A DNA stretch of 64,000 nt, from contig NZ_PDOG01000001.1 of the NCBI RefSeq assembly GCF_003202205.1, positions 1,120,112-1,184,111 of the forward strand, written 5' to 3'. A model generated the notes under the pieces. It made no database searches and was not told the origin of the DNA. It saw nothing but the letters and a program-made list of their open reading frames with translations. This document shows, in pieces, positions 45,384 through 53,942 of this stretch. The position numbers were made by a program, and so were the translations under genes. How positions within the stretch are numbered: the first letter of the stretch is position 1; the number at the start of each line of letters is the position of its first letter. Source of the DNA: Halomonas sp. LBP4 (GTDB lineage: Bacteria > Pseudomonadota > Gammaproteobacteria > Pseudomonadales > Halomonadaceae).

Positions 45384-47111
45384 ATGCCCCACGACACGAC
45401 ACTCATCACAACGGTAGCCGCAGGCTTCGGCCTCGCCCTGGTTCTCGGCATCCTCGCCGAAAAATTGAAGCTTCCCGCTCTCGTGGGTTATCTCTTGGCG
45501 GGCATTGCCATCGGGCCGGCCACGCCGGGTTACGTGGCCGACATGGGGGCCGCGACCCAACTGGCCGAGTTGGGGGTCATGCTGCTGATGTTCGGCGTGG
45601 GCCTGCGCTTCTCTCTGGATAATCTGCTCTCGGTCAAGCGTGTGGCGCTGCCTGGCGCCATTGCCCAGATGACGGTGGCGACGCTCCTGGGCATGGCCAT
45701 CGCGGGGACGTGGGGCTGGAGTCTCGGCAGCAGCCTGGTGTTCGGCCTGTCGCTGTCGGTAGCCAGTACGGTGGTGCTGCTCAAGGCGCTGGAAGCCCGA
45801 GGGATCCTCGAGTCGATGAATGGATACATCGCGGTCGGCTGGTTGGTCGTGGAAGACCTGGCCATGGTGGTGGTGCTGGTGCTGCTGCCTCCCCTGGCCG
45901 GGATACTCGGCGGGGCCGAGACAGACGGCACCTTCCAGCCTCCCCTCTGGCGGACACTGGGCCTGACGCTCCTGCAGGTCGGCGCCTTCGTGGCATTGAT
46001 GTTGATCGTGGGGCGCCGCGTCATGCCCTGGATGCTGTGGCAGGTGGCCCGGACAGGATCACGGGAGCTGTTTACGCTTGCGGTCATTGCGGCGGCGATC
46101 ACCATCGCGTTCGGTGCCGCCGAACTGTTCGGTGTTTCCTTTGCGCTCGGCGCCTTCTTCGCCGGCATGGTCATGCGAGAGTCGACGTTCAGCCACCGGG
46201 CGGCTGAAGAATCCTTGCCTCTGCGGGACGCTTTCGCGGTGCTGTTCTTCGTCTCCGTGGGCATGCTGTTCGAACCTGGCGTGCTCATCGAGCACCCACT
46301 CAGACTGATCGCTGTAGTGGCCATCATCATCATCGGCAAGTCCGTCGCTGCTGCCGTACTCGTCACCGCCTTTCACTATCCGCTGAGCACGGCCTTAACG
46401 GTGGCGGCGAGCCTCGCCCAGATCGGGGAGTTTTCCTTCATCCTGGCCGGTCTCGGCATGTCACTGGGTCTGCTCTCGGCGGAAGGGCAGAGCCTGATCC
46501 TGGCCGGAGCCCTGATTTCGATCGCACTCAACCCCATGATTTTCGGCCTGATCGAGCCGTTGCGTAGCAAGGTGCTGGAGAACTCCAGCCTTGCCCGCCA
46601 ACTGGATCGACGCCGGGATCCCTTCGCCGAGCTCCCCGCCTCGACCGAAGAGCGCTACCTCGAGGGGCAAGTGGTCCTGGTCGGTTATGGCCGCGTCGGA
46701 CAGCAGATCGGTGAAGCGCTGCGCGGACACGCTATCCCCTTCGTCGTGGTCGAACACAACCGGGAGTTGGTGGAATCGCTGCGCAAGCAGGATATCGCGG
46801 CCGTCTCGGGAGACGCCGCCGAGCCATCCGTGCTGATACAGGCACACATCGCCCGTGCGGCCATGCTGGTCGTCGCCATCCCCGATACCCTCGACGTGCA
46901 CAAGATGACCGAGACGGCGAGAACGCTGAACCCCGACATCGAAGTGGCGGTGCGTGCCCAGAGTGAAGACGACGCCAGGCTGCTGGCCAGGGAAGCGGTC
47001 GATCGCGTCTTCTTCGGTGATGATGAGCTGGCGAAGGGGATGGCCAACCATATCCTGAAGCGCTTTGCTCCCCCGCCAGACCAGGGAGCGAACGCCTTGG
47101 CTCGGCGGTAG
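45384..47111 (+). CDS. ybaL: YbaL-like K+:H+ antiporter with TrkA-N domain (CPA2 family)
   Basis: A 575-residue Kef-type antiporter. Residues ~1-390 form the 12-helix CPA2 exchanger (AELGVMLLMFGVGLRFSLDN; FGLSLSVASTVVLLKALEARG; SLAQIGEFSFILAGLGMSLGL). Residues ~410-560 form a cytosolic NAD-binding TrkA-N domain (VVLVGYGRVGQQIGEALRGH; VSGDAAEPSVL). It exports K+ in exchange for H+ under nucleotide control. Architecture and length match E. coli YbaL more than KefB/KefC. It is a single gene flanked by non-coding DNA with possible gene remnants on both sides. Confidence 0.9.
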   Translation: MPHDTTLITTVAAGFGLALVLGILAEKLKLPALVGYLLAGIAIGPATPGYVADMGAATQLAELGVMLLMFGVGLRFSLDNLLSVKRVALPGAIAQMTVATLLGMAIAGTWGWSLGSSLVFGLSLSVASTVVLLKALEARGILESMNGYIAVGWLVVEDLAMVVVLVLLPPLAGILGGAETDGTFQPPLWRTLGLTLLQVGAFVALMLIVGRRVMPWMLWQVARTGSRELFTLAVIAAAITIAFGAAELFGVSFALGAFFAGMVMRESTFSHRAAEESLPLRDAFAVLFFVSVGMLFEPGVLIEHPLRLIAVVAIIIIGKSVAAAVLVTAFHYPLSTALTVAASLAQIGEFSFILAGLGMSLGLLSAEGQSLILAGALISIALNPMIFGLIEPLRSKVLENSSLARQLDRRRDPFAELPASTEERYLEGQVVLVGYGRVGQQIGEALRGHAIPFVVVEHNRELVESLRKQDIAAVSGDAAEPSVLIQAHIARAAMLVVAIPDTLDVHKMTETARTLNPDIEVAVRAQSEDDARLLAREAVDRVFFGDDELAKGMANHILKRFAPPPDQGANALARR

Positions 47112-47546
47112 GTGATATTGGGCTCCCGCGCCAGGCCCAGCAGCATCCAGCCGGCGAACATCGCCCACTCCACCGGCGCCAGCGCCGAGGGGCTGCCCGG
47201 CAGGTACATGGCGGTCAGCCCCAGCAAGATATCTTTGTAAAATATCGCCAAGCTTTCGTCGCAACCGCATCCGGCTCCGGGCCTCGCGCGGCCCCTCCGG
47301 CTCGGTCAATAAATCAAGAAAACAATCTTTACGTCAAATAGTTACCAACGAACACCCGACAACAGGGGGCATCGAGTCGGCGCATCGGCCGACCGGGCGA
47401 AGCGTTCGTTATCTTGCACGACCGAACCGCCCCTGCGTCCCCGAGGCCCCCGTTTCCCATGCCACCAGAACATCAACGAATCGACACTGGCAAAAAGCGC
47501 GCAAAGCCCCCATGATGTACTCGTCGCCATCGTTACCTGGAGCATC
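47112..47546. other. Intergenic region with possible 5' gene remnant
   Basis: No intact gene. On the minus strand, about 47107-47251 reads MAIFYKDILLGLTAMYLPGS followed by further hydrophobic residues, with good codon use. It then runs into the antisense of the ybaL end. This may be a truncated membrane-protein gene; I do not recognise it. 47300-47546 is AT-richer and probably holds the promoter of the small HTH gene. Confidence 0.35.
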
Positions 47547-47825
47547 ATGAGCACGGCACGTCATACCGCCCACGCGGAACTGATCGACCCTCCGCGAAGC
47601 AGCCCTGACCTTGACGTCAGGGACCTGGAACACCGTACACGCCTCATGCGCATCATCACCCGGCTGATCGCCGTGTCCGATCTCGGTAGCCGCGAGATCG
47701 CCCGCCGCGCCGGTTTGCCGATGCAGAAGATCAGCGACCTGCTGGCCGGCCGCCTCGAGCACCTCTCGATCGACGAGTTGCGCCAGCTCTATCGCACCAT
47801 CGATTCCCAGACCTCGCCACACTAG
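47547..47825 (+). CDS. Small HTH protein (XRE/HTH_37-like, solitary antitoxin type)
   Basis: A 92-residue protein whose C-terminal half is a helix-turn-helix (LGSREIARRAGLPMQKISDLLAGRLEHLSIDELRQL). It resembles the XRE-like HTH_37 domain of HigA-type antitoxins. The N-terminal ~40 residues are low in hydrophobics and unrecognised. No toxin-like gene lies next to it on either strand, so it is probably a stand-alone regulator. A terminator follows 26 bp after the stop. Confidence 0.72.
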   Translation: MSTARHTAHAELIDPPRSSPDLDVRDLEHRTRLMRIITRLIAVSDLGSREIARRAGLPMQKISDLLAGRLEHLSIDELRQLYRTIDSQTSPH

Positions 47826-47851
47826 TCGCCGCGCTTCTTCCCGAACGCCGA

Positions 47852-47878
47852 ACGTCCCGCCATCCGGCGGGACGTTTC
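47852..47878 (+). terminator. Intrinsic terminator after the small HTH gene
   Basis: ACGTCCCGCC-atcc-GGCGGGACGT followed by TTT: a perfect 10-bp stem with a tetraloop. Confidence 0.88.
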
Positions 47879-48014
47879 CGTCAGGGCGCCTCTTCCGCCC
47901 AACCGGCAAGGGCGCCCCCCTCGTGCTCGCGCAGAGGGCCCCACCCTCGCTCAGCGTCTCTGCCGAGCCATTGGCCGGTCACCCGAACGGATCTTCCAGC
48001 CGCGCCGCAGCGGC

Positions 48015-48074
48015 CACTCGAGTGTCAGTCACTCGAGAATCAGTCACTCGAGAATCAGTCACTCGAGAGATAGT
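48015..48074. repeat. 15-bp direct repeat x4 with CTCGAG core at the 3' end of egtD
   Basis: Four consecutive 15-bp units: CACTCGAGTGTCAGT, CACTCGAGAATCAGT twice, and CACTCGAGAGATAGT. Each contains the palindrome CTCGAG. The array spans the egtD stop codon (48055-48057). One and a third units are translated as the last residues of the protein; the rest is 3' untranslated. Confidence 0.93.
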
Positions 48075-49017
48075 GCACGCTGAACAGCCCCTCGGCGTCA
48101 CTCCAGACCGCGCTCGACCGATACCCGGCTCGCCTGGCCAACGCCTGGAACCCCTCGCGACTGTACTTGCAGGAGTTTTCGGTATGCAGCGTCTCGCCCC
48201 GGGCGAACTCGAAGCGGTGCTCATCGAGGATAATGGTCTGCGGGCACTGACTGACCAGGTGCATCTCGATGCGCGATGCCGCTGCATCGAAGAACGCCCG
48301 ATGCCGGAAGTTGGCGGGCTCCACCGAGGCACCCAGTTGCCGGCGCATGCGCTCCAGCAGGTTGAGATTGAACGCCGCCGTGACCCCGGCGGCATCGTTG
48401 TAGGCCGCCTCGAGAAGGCGCCGGTCCTTGACCAGGTCGACGCCGATCAGCACCCCACTGCCCGGGGGCAGGGCCTGGCGCAGCCGGCCGAGAAAGGCCT
48501 CGGCCTCGGCCGGCGCGAAGTTGCCGATGCTCGAGCCGGGAAAGAAGGCCACCACCCGCCGCCCCTCGATACCCGCCGGCAAGTGCAGTCGCTCCGAGAA
48601 ATCCGCCCAGGCCGCGTGCACCTCGAGCCAGGGGTAGTCGGCCGCCAGGCGACGGGTGCTCTGCAGCAGGAAGTCGCGGGAGATATCCACCCCCAGGTAA
48701 CGACTCGGGCGCATCGCCTCCAGCAGCAGTCGCACCTTGCGACTGGCCCCGCTGCCCAGCTCGACCAGCAGCGACTCCGGCCCGACGAGCGCCGCGATCT
48801 CCTCGGCGGCCTCGGCCAGGATGCCCTCCTCGGTCCGGGTCAGGTAGTACTCGGGCTGGCGGCAGATGGCCTCGAAGAGCAGGGAGCCCCGTTCATCATA
48901 GAAGTACTTGGGCGACAAGGCCTTGGGAGAGTCGCCAAGCCCGGCGATCACCTCATCGCGAAACGACAGTCCTGCTTCGTCGAGGTGCTGGTCATGGAAA
49001 TGCACGGCAGTGGACAT
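48055..49017 (-). CDS. egtD: L-histidine N-alpha-methyltransferase EgtD
   Basis: A 320-residue SAM-dependent methyltransferase of the EgtD family. It trimethylates histidine to hercynine. SAM-binding motif VELGSGASRKVRLLLEA and the family segments SPKYFYDERGSLLFEAICRQPEYYLTRTE and FFPGSSIGNFAP are clear. In this locus hercynine feeds the SenA homologue. The ATG at 49017 is preferred over the TTG one codon upstream. It is divergent from selD. The last codons lie in a 15-bp tandem repeat, so the C-terminus may vary between strains. Confidence 0.94.
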   Translation of the reverse strand: MSTAVHFHDQHLDEAGLSFRDEVIAGLGDSPKALSPKYFYDERGSLLFEAICRQPEYYLTRTEEGILAEAAEEIAALVGPESLLVELGSGASRKVRLLLEAMRPSRYLGVDISRDFLLQSTRRLAADYPWLEVHAAWADFSERLHLPAGIEGRRVVAFFPGSSIGNFAPAEAEAFLGRLRQALPPGSGVLIGVDLVKDRRLLEAAYNDAAGVTAAFNLNLLERMRRQLGASVEPANFRHRAFFDAAASRIEMHLVSQCPQTIILDEHRFEFARGETLHTENSCKYSREGFQALARRAGYRSSAVWSDAEGLFSVHYLSSD

Positions 49018-49153
49018 CAAGGACCCTCGCTGGCGAAAGGTTCTGGGGCAGGATTCGACACTACGCCGACGCCGGGATGGCGTCGCGTTATCGGTTTACC
49101 TTTAGACTGTGGCGGCAACGCCAACGTCTCATCAATCTAGAGCGAGCCTGACC

Positions 49154-51451
49154 ATGCAGCAACCGCAGCAACCGGTGTTACGGGATATCGTGCTGGTCGG
49201 CGGCGGCCACACTCACGTCGGCGTCCTCAAGCGTTTCGCCATGCGCCCGGAACCCGGCGTCAGGCTCACCCTGATCTGCCGCGATACGCACACCCCCTAC
49301 TCGGGCATGCTGCCGGGGTATGTCGCCGGGCATTACCGCTACGACGAGGTGCATATCGACCTGCGCCGACTGGCGGAGTACGCCGGGGCGCGCTTCTTCG
49401 GCGACGAGGTCGTCGGCATCGACCACGACGCCCGGCAGGTGCTCTGCCGCACGCGGCCGCCGGTGCCCTATGACCAGATGTCGATCAATATCGGCTCGAC
49501 GCCCCGCGTGGACTCGGTCAACGGCGCCGGCGATCACGCCGTGCCGGTCAAGCCCATCCATCGCTTCAACGACCGTTGGCAGACGCTGCTGGAGCGCGTC
49601 AAGCACCATGCGGGCCGCACCCGGGTGGCGGTGGTCGGCGGCGGCGCCGGCGGGGTCGAACTGCTGCTCGCCATGCAGTACCGGCTGCGCAGGGAGCTGG
49701 TGGCCCTGGAGCGCGACCCCGGCGAGCTGACCTTTGCCCTGTTCACCCGCGGCGAGCGGATCCTGCCCACCCACAATGCCCGCGTGCGCGCGCACTTCCT
49801 TTCCACGCTGGCCAGGCGCCGTGTCGAGGTCCATACCGCCACCGACATCGTCGACGTCGCGGGGGGGCGACTGCAGGGTGCCGACGGCACCTGGTACGCC
49901 GCCGACGAGATCGTCTGGGTCACCGACGCCGGCGGCGCCGCCTGGCTGCGCGATACCCGCCTGGCGCTCGACGACGACGGCTTCATCAGGGTCGACGACA
50001 CCCTGCAGTCGCTGTCGGATCCGCGGGTCTTCGCCGCCGGCGATATCGCCAGCCAGGTCAATCACCCCCGCGAGAAGGCCGGGGTCTTCGCCGTGCGCCA
50101 GGGACGTCCGCTGGCCGACAACCTGCGCGCCGCCGTGACCGGCCGCCCCCTGAAGCCCTACCGCCCCCAGGCGAAGTGGCTGGCCCTGATCAGCACCGGC
50201 GACCGTCACGCCGTGGCATCACGCGGCGGGCTCTGCCTGGCCGGCGACTGGGTGTGGCGCTGGAAAGACTGGATCGATCAGCGCTTCATGGCCAAATTCA
50301 ACGACCTGCCGCCGATGGAAGGCGACGCGTTGAAGGCGCCCCGGACAAGCCGGGTGGCCCTCGACGAGGAGGAAAACGCCCAGGCGATCTCGGCCATCGC
50401 CATGCGCTGCGGCGGTTGCGGGGCCAAGGTCGGCGCCTCGGTGCTGTCCCGGGCCCTCGCGACCCTTCGGCCGGTGGACCGGGACGAAGTGCTGGTGGGC
50501 CTTCACGCCCCGGATGATGCCGCCGTGGTGCGGGTGCCGCCGGGCAAGGCCATGGTGCATACCGTGGACTTCTTCCGCGCCTTCATCGACGACCCCTATG
50601 TGTTCGGCAAGGTCGCCGCCAACCACGCCCTGGGCGACATCTTCGCCATGGGCGCCGAGGCGCAGACCGCCACCGCCGTGGCCACGGTCCCCCAGGGGCT
50701 CGAGGCCAAGGTCGAGGACACCGTCTTCCAGATGATGAGCGGTGCACTCGAGGTGCTCAACGCCGCCGACTGCGCCCTGGTCGGCGGACACACCGGCGAG
50801 GGCATGGAACTGGCCCTGGGCTTCGCCGTCAACGGCCTGATCGACGCCGACGGCGACGGTGCCCTGAGCGACAGCGTCCTGACGAAAGGCGGCCTGCGCC
50901 CGGGCCAGGTGCTGATCCTGACCAAGCCCATCGGCACCGGCACGCTGTTCGCCGCCCACGCCCGGCTGGGCGCCCGGGGCCGCTGGATCGACGCCGCCCT
51001 CGAGAGCATGTGCCAGTCCAGCCGCCGGGCCGCGGCCTGCCTGCGCGAGCACGGCGCCACCGCCTGCACCGATCTCACCGGCTTCGGCCTGCTGGGCCAC
51101 CTGGTCGAGATGACGCGTCCCTCGGAGGTGGATGCCGAGCTCGACCTGGCAGCACTGCCGCTGCTCGAGGGCGCCGAGGAGACCGTCGCCGCCGGGATCC
51201 TGAGTTCGCTGCAGCCCGCCAACGTGCGCCTGCGCCGAGCCATCCGCGACCAGGCGGCCTGGATCGAGCACCCCCGCTACCCGCTGCTGTTCGATCCCCA
51301 GACCGCCGGCGGCCTGCTGGCCAGCGTGCCCGCCGAGCACGCGGCGGCCTGCCTGGAGGCCCTGCATGCGCTGGGCTACGCCCGGGCCGCCGTTATCGGC
51401 CGCGTCCTCGAACCCGGCGAAGCGCTGGAGCCCATCCACCTAAAGGGCTGA
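49154..51451 (+). CDS. selD: Selenide, water dikinase fused to an FAD/NAD(P) oxidoreductase domain (SelD; SenC role)
   Basis: A 765-residue two-domain protein. The N-terminal ~370 residues form an NDH-like flavin oxidoreductase (DIVLVGGGHTHVGVLKRF; second GxGxxG in VAVVGGGAGGVELL; the FAD motif RVFAAGDIASQ). The C-terminal ~350 residues are SelD, making selenophosphate from selenide and ATP. The catalytic Cys and Lys are in RCGGCGAKVGAS, aligned with Cys17 and Lys20 of E. coli SelD, so a Cys replaces selenocysteine. Metal/ATP motifs ANHALGDIFAMGA and LVGGHTGEGMEL follow. The fusion is a known SelD variant in which the flavin domain may reduce selenium compounds. It sits head-on with senB, so it likely supplies selenophosphate for selenoneine. 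Confidence 0.93.
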   Translation: MQQPQQPVLRDIVLVGGGHTHVGVLKRFAMRPEPGVRLTLICRDTHTPYSGMLPGYVAGHYRYDEVHIDLRRLAEYAGARFFGDEVVGIDHDARQVLCRTRPPVPYDQMSINIGSTPRVDSVNGAGDHAVPVKPIHRFNDRWQTLLERVKHHAGRTRVAVVGGGAGGVELLLAMQYRLRRELVALERDPGELTFALFTRGERILPTHNARVRAHFLSTLARRRVEVHTATDIVDVAGGRLQGADGTWYAADEIVWVTDAGGAAWLRDTRLALDDDGFIRVDDTLQSLSDPRVFAAGDIASQVNHPREKAGVFAVRQGRPLADNLRAAVTGRPLKPYRPQAKWLALISTGDRHAVASRGGLCLAGDWVWRWKDWIDQRFMAKFNDLPPMEGDALKAPRTSRVALDEEENAQAISAIAMRCGGCGAKVGASVLSRALATLRPVDRDEVLVGLHAPDDAAVVRVPPGKAMVHTVDFFRAFIDDPYVFGKVAANHALGDIFAMGAEAQTATAVATVPQGLEAKVEDTVFQMMSGALEVLNAADCALVGGHTGEGMELALGFAVNGLIDADGDGALSDSVLTKGGLRPGQVLILTKPIGTGTLFAAHARLGARGRWIDAALESMCQSSRRAAACLREHGATACTDLTGFGLLGHLVEMTRPSEVDAELDLAALPLLEGAEETVAAGILSSLQPANVRLRRAIRDQAAWIEHPRYPLLFDPQTAGGLLASVPAEHAAACLEALHALGYARAAVIGRVLEPGEALEPIHLKG

Positions 51452-51458
51452 GGCGGTG

Positions 51459-52451
51459 TCAGGGTGTCAGTCCGCAGGCGTCGATCACCCGTGCCAGCCC
51501 CTCCCGTTCGGCCTCGGGGCGAAACAGCGGCGCGCGCGCCAGCACCTGCCGGCGGAGCCGGTCGACGAAGGCCGGCTCCGCCTCGACACGGCGCAGCAGG
51601 TCCCTCAGGGCCGCGGTGTCGGCCACCGGGAAATAGCCAGCGTAGTCATCGCCCAGCAGGCCGCGATTGCCGGGTATCGCCGAGGCCAGTACCGGCAGCC
51701 CGGCCACGCAGGCCTCGCTGACCACATTGGCGCCCCCTTCCATGCGCGAGCTGATCACCATCAGCCGTGCCCGGGCCATCCACTGGCGCACCCGCCAGCG
51801 GGGCAGGTCGCCGAGCCAGCGGTAACGCCCGTTGCGTGCCATCTCGTCGCGGGCGGCGTCGGCCCACTCCGGGCTGTGGGCGCCGCCGAGCTGTACCACG
51901 CGCAACCGCGACGTCGACGGCAGCTCGCGCATCGCCAGGGCCGCGCGCAACGAGTCCTTCTCCTCGCGCAGATGGCCGGCGACCAGCACCTCGAACCAGC
52001 GTCGGACAGGTCGAGGCGCCTGGGGCGGCAGGGGCCGCGCCGACTGGTGGACGACATGCAGACGCGACAGGAAGCGCGGCGGGAGATCCTCGGCCAGGCA
52101 ATCATGCAGGCCGATCAGGGCATCGCTGGCGGCGAGGCTGTCGAGAAACGCCTCGGGGTGGCTGTGCTGGAAGCGGTAGACGTCGGTCCCCGTCAGCACC
52201 ACCACCATCGGACACCCCGGAAAGGCGGCGCGACAGGCGCGAATGGCGGCGTGGCTTCGCGTGGCATGCAGCGCCAGCACCAGCTCCGGTGGCTGGCCGG
52301 CCAGGCGGCAGCCCTCAGCACCCTCTTCGGATCCCGCGATGCGCACCCGGCAGCCCAGTTCGTGCAGCAGCCCCGCCCAGCGGGTCGCCGTGGCCCGGTT
52401 GCCGGCGCGAGACCCTCGACGCGCCGGTGTGATCAGGGCTACCTTCAACAC
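51459..52451 (-). CDS. senB: Selenosugar synthase SenB (GT4-fold glycosyltransferase)
   Basis: A 330-residue glycosyltransferase-B-fold protein. It begins VALITPARRGSRAGNRATAT and has the C-terminal donor-site motif SSRMEGGANVVSEACVAGLP. It matches the SenB family, which joins selenophosphate and UDP-N-acetylglucosamine to form a selenosugar. Neighbouring selD, senA and egtD give the complete selenoneine set. The start is GTG at 52451 after GGGAGTG. It is divergent from senA (42 bp apart) and convergent with selD (7 bp apart), so three promoters are needed for this cluster. Confidence 0.88.
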   Translation of the reverse strand: MLKVALITPARRGSRAGNRATATRWAGLLHELGCRVRIAGSEEGAEGCRLAGQPPELVLALHATRSHAAIRACRAAFPGCPMVVVLTGTDVYRFQHSHPEAFLDSLAASDALIGLHDCLAEDLPPRFLSRLHVVHQSARPLPPQAPRPVRRWFEVLVAGHLREEKDSLRAALAMRELPSTSRLRVVQLGGAHSPEWADAARDEMARNGRYRWLGDLPRWRVRQWMARARLMVISSRMEGGANVVSEACVAGLPVLASAIPGNRGLLGDDYAGYFPVADTAALRDLLRRVEAEPAFVDRLRRQVLARAPLFRPEAEREGLARVIDACGLTP

Positions 52452-52493
52452 TATTCACACTCCCTCACCGCCCCACCCCTCGACGAGGTCGGC

Positions 52494-53843
52494 ATGATCC
52501 AGACGCCTTCGACACCCCCGCAACCCGCTGACGCGCTGGCGGCGATGCTCACCGATGCCCGCGAGCGCAGCCTGGCGCTGATGCGGGACATCCTCGAGGC
52601 CCGCGAACTCGGCCCGCGGCTGGCGATCGTCAATCCCCCGCTGTGGGAGCTCGGCCACCTGGGCTACTTCCACGACCATTTCGCCCTACGCGGCCTCTAT
52701 GGTCTGCCCGACTACCGGCTCGCCGATGCCGACCGGCTGTTCGATTCCAGCAGCATCGCCCATGATGACCGTTGGTCGCTACCGCTGCCGTCTCGCGAGG
52801 AGACCCTGGACTACCTGTCACGGGTGCAGCAGGCCATGCTCGAGCGCCTGCCCGACGGCGACTCCAGTGCCGCCCAGAGCTATGTCTACCAGCTCACCAC
52901 CCTGCACGAGGACATGCACGGCGAGGCCTTCCTCTATACGCGCCAGACCCTGGGCGACCCGCCCCCCGCACTGGGCACGCCACCCCGGGGCTATCCCACC
53001 ACTGCGTCCGCCGCCGAGCTCCCCGCCGGTGCGCTGCCCGGGGATGTCGACATCCCGGGCGGGCGCCATCTCCTGGGTTCCGACGAGACCCAGCCCTTCC
53101 GCTTCGACAACGAGAAGCCGCCCATGGAGGTCGAGGTGACGCCCTTCTCGATCGCCCGGGCGCCGGTCACCAACGCCGACTTCGCCGCCTTCGTCGACGA
53201 CGGGGGCTATCGGCGACGCGAGCTGTGGAGCGAGGCCGGCTGGCAATGGCGCCAGCAGCAGGACCTGCAGGCGCCCGTCTACTGGCGCCAGGGTGCCAAC
53301 CGAGGCTGGGAGGAGCGCGCCTTCGATCAATGGCTGCCGCTGCCCCCCCATCAGCCGGTCGTGCACGTCAGCTGGTACGAGGCCGAGGCCTGGTGCCGCT
53401 GGGCCGGCCGCCGCTTGCCCAGCGAGGCCGAATGGGAGGTCGCCGCCAGCCGGGAGCCGAGCTCCGACGGTCGCTCCCTGGCACCGGGCAAGCGCCGCCA
53501 CCCCTGGGGCGATACGCCGCCGGATGCCGGCCTGGCCAACCTGGATGGCTGGCGCCTGGGACGCCTCGATGTGGCGGCGCTTCCCGACGGCGACAGCGCC
53601 TTCGGCTGCCGACAGATGCTGGGCAACGTCTGGGAATGGACGGCCTCGCCCTTCGGCCCCTTCCCGGGGTTCCGCCCCGAGCTCTACCGCGACTATTCGG
53701 CGCCCTGGTTCCAGGAGGGCCGCTACGTGCTGCGCGGCGGCGCCTGGGCCACGCGGGCACGGCTGATCCACAACGGCTACCGCAACTTCTTCACCCCGGA
53801 CCGTAACGACATCCTGGCCGGCTTTCGCACCTGCGCCCTCTGA
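52494..53843 (+). CDS. senA: Selenoneine synthase SenA (EgtB-like iron enzyme)
   Basis: A 449-residue member of the EgtB/OvoA family. An N-terminal DinB-like domain carries the iron ligands in LGHLGYFHDHF and LHEDMHGEAF (the HX3HXE motif). A C-terminal FGE-sulfatase domain has SWYEAEAWCRWAGRRLPSEAE, GNVWEWTASPFGPFPGF and VLRGGAWATRARLI. SenA joins the selenosugar from SenB to hercynine, giving selenoneine after cleavage. I prefer SenA over EgtB because senB and selD are adjacent and no egtA, egtC or egtE is visible. The ATG at 52494 follows GAGGTC; the frame open upstream overlaps senB and is not coding. Confidence 0.87.
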   Translation: MIQTPSTPPQPADALAAMLTDARERSLALMRDILEARELGPRLAIVNPPLWELGHLGYFHDHFALRGLYGLPDYRLADADRLFDSSSIAHDDRWSLPLPSREETLDYLSRVQQAMLERLPDGDSSAAQSYVYQLTTLHEDMHGEAFLYTRQTLGDPPPALGTPPRGYPTTASAAELPAGALPGDVDIPGGRHLLGSDETQPFRFDNEKPPMEVEVTPFSIARAPVTNADFAAFVDDGGYRRRELWSEAGWQWRQQQDLQAPVYWRQGANRGWEERAFDQWLPLPPHQPVVHVSWYEAEAWCRWAGRRLPSEAEWEVAASREPSSDGRSLAPGKRRHPWGDTPPDAGLANLDGWRLGRLDVAALPDGDSAFGCRQMLGNVWEWTASPFGPFPGFRPELYRDYSAPWFQEGRYVLRGGAWATRARLIHNGYRNFFTPDRNDILAGFRTCAL

Positions 53844-53942
53844 GACGGGATGCCTCGGCAATTTTCGGTATCATGGCCTTTCCGCTGACCCTGGTTCCAC
53901 TGCCCACTTGCTACTTACAACGTCCCATAAGGGTTGCTCTCC

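Noticed and set aside
52494-53843. Ergothioneine (EgtB) or ovothiol (OvoA) synthase
   Set aside because: Adjacent senB and selD point to selenoneine; no egtA, egtC or egtE seen.
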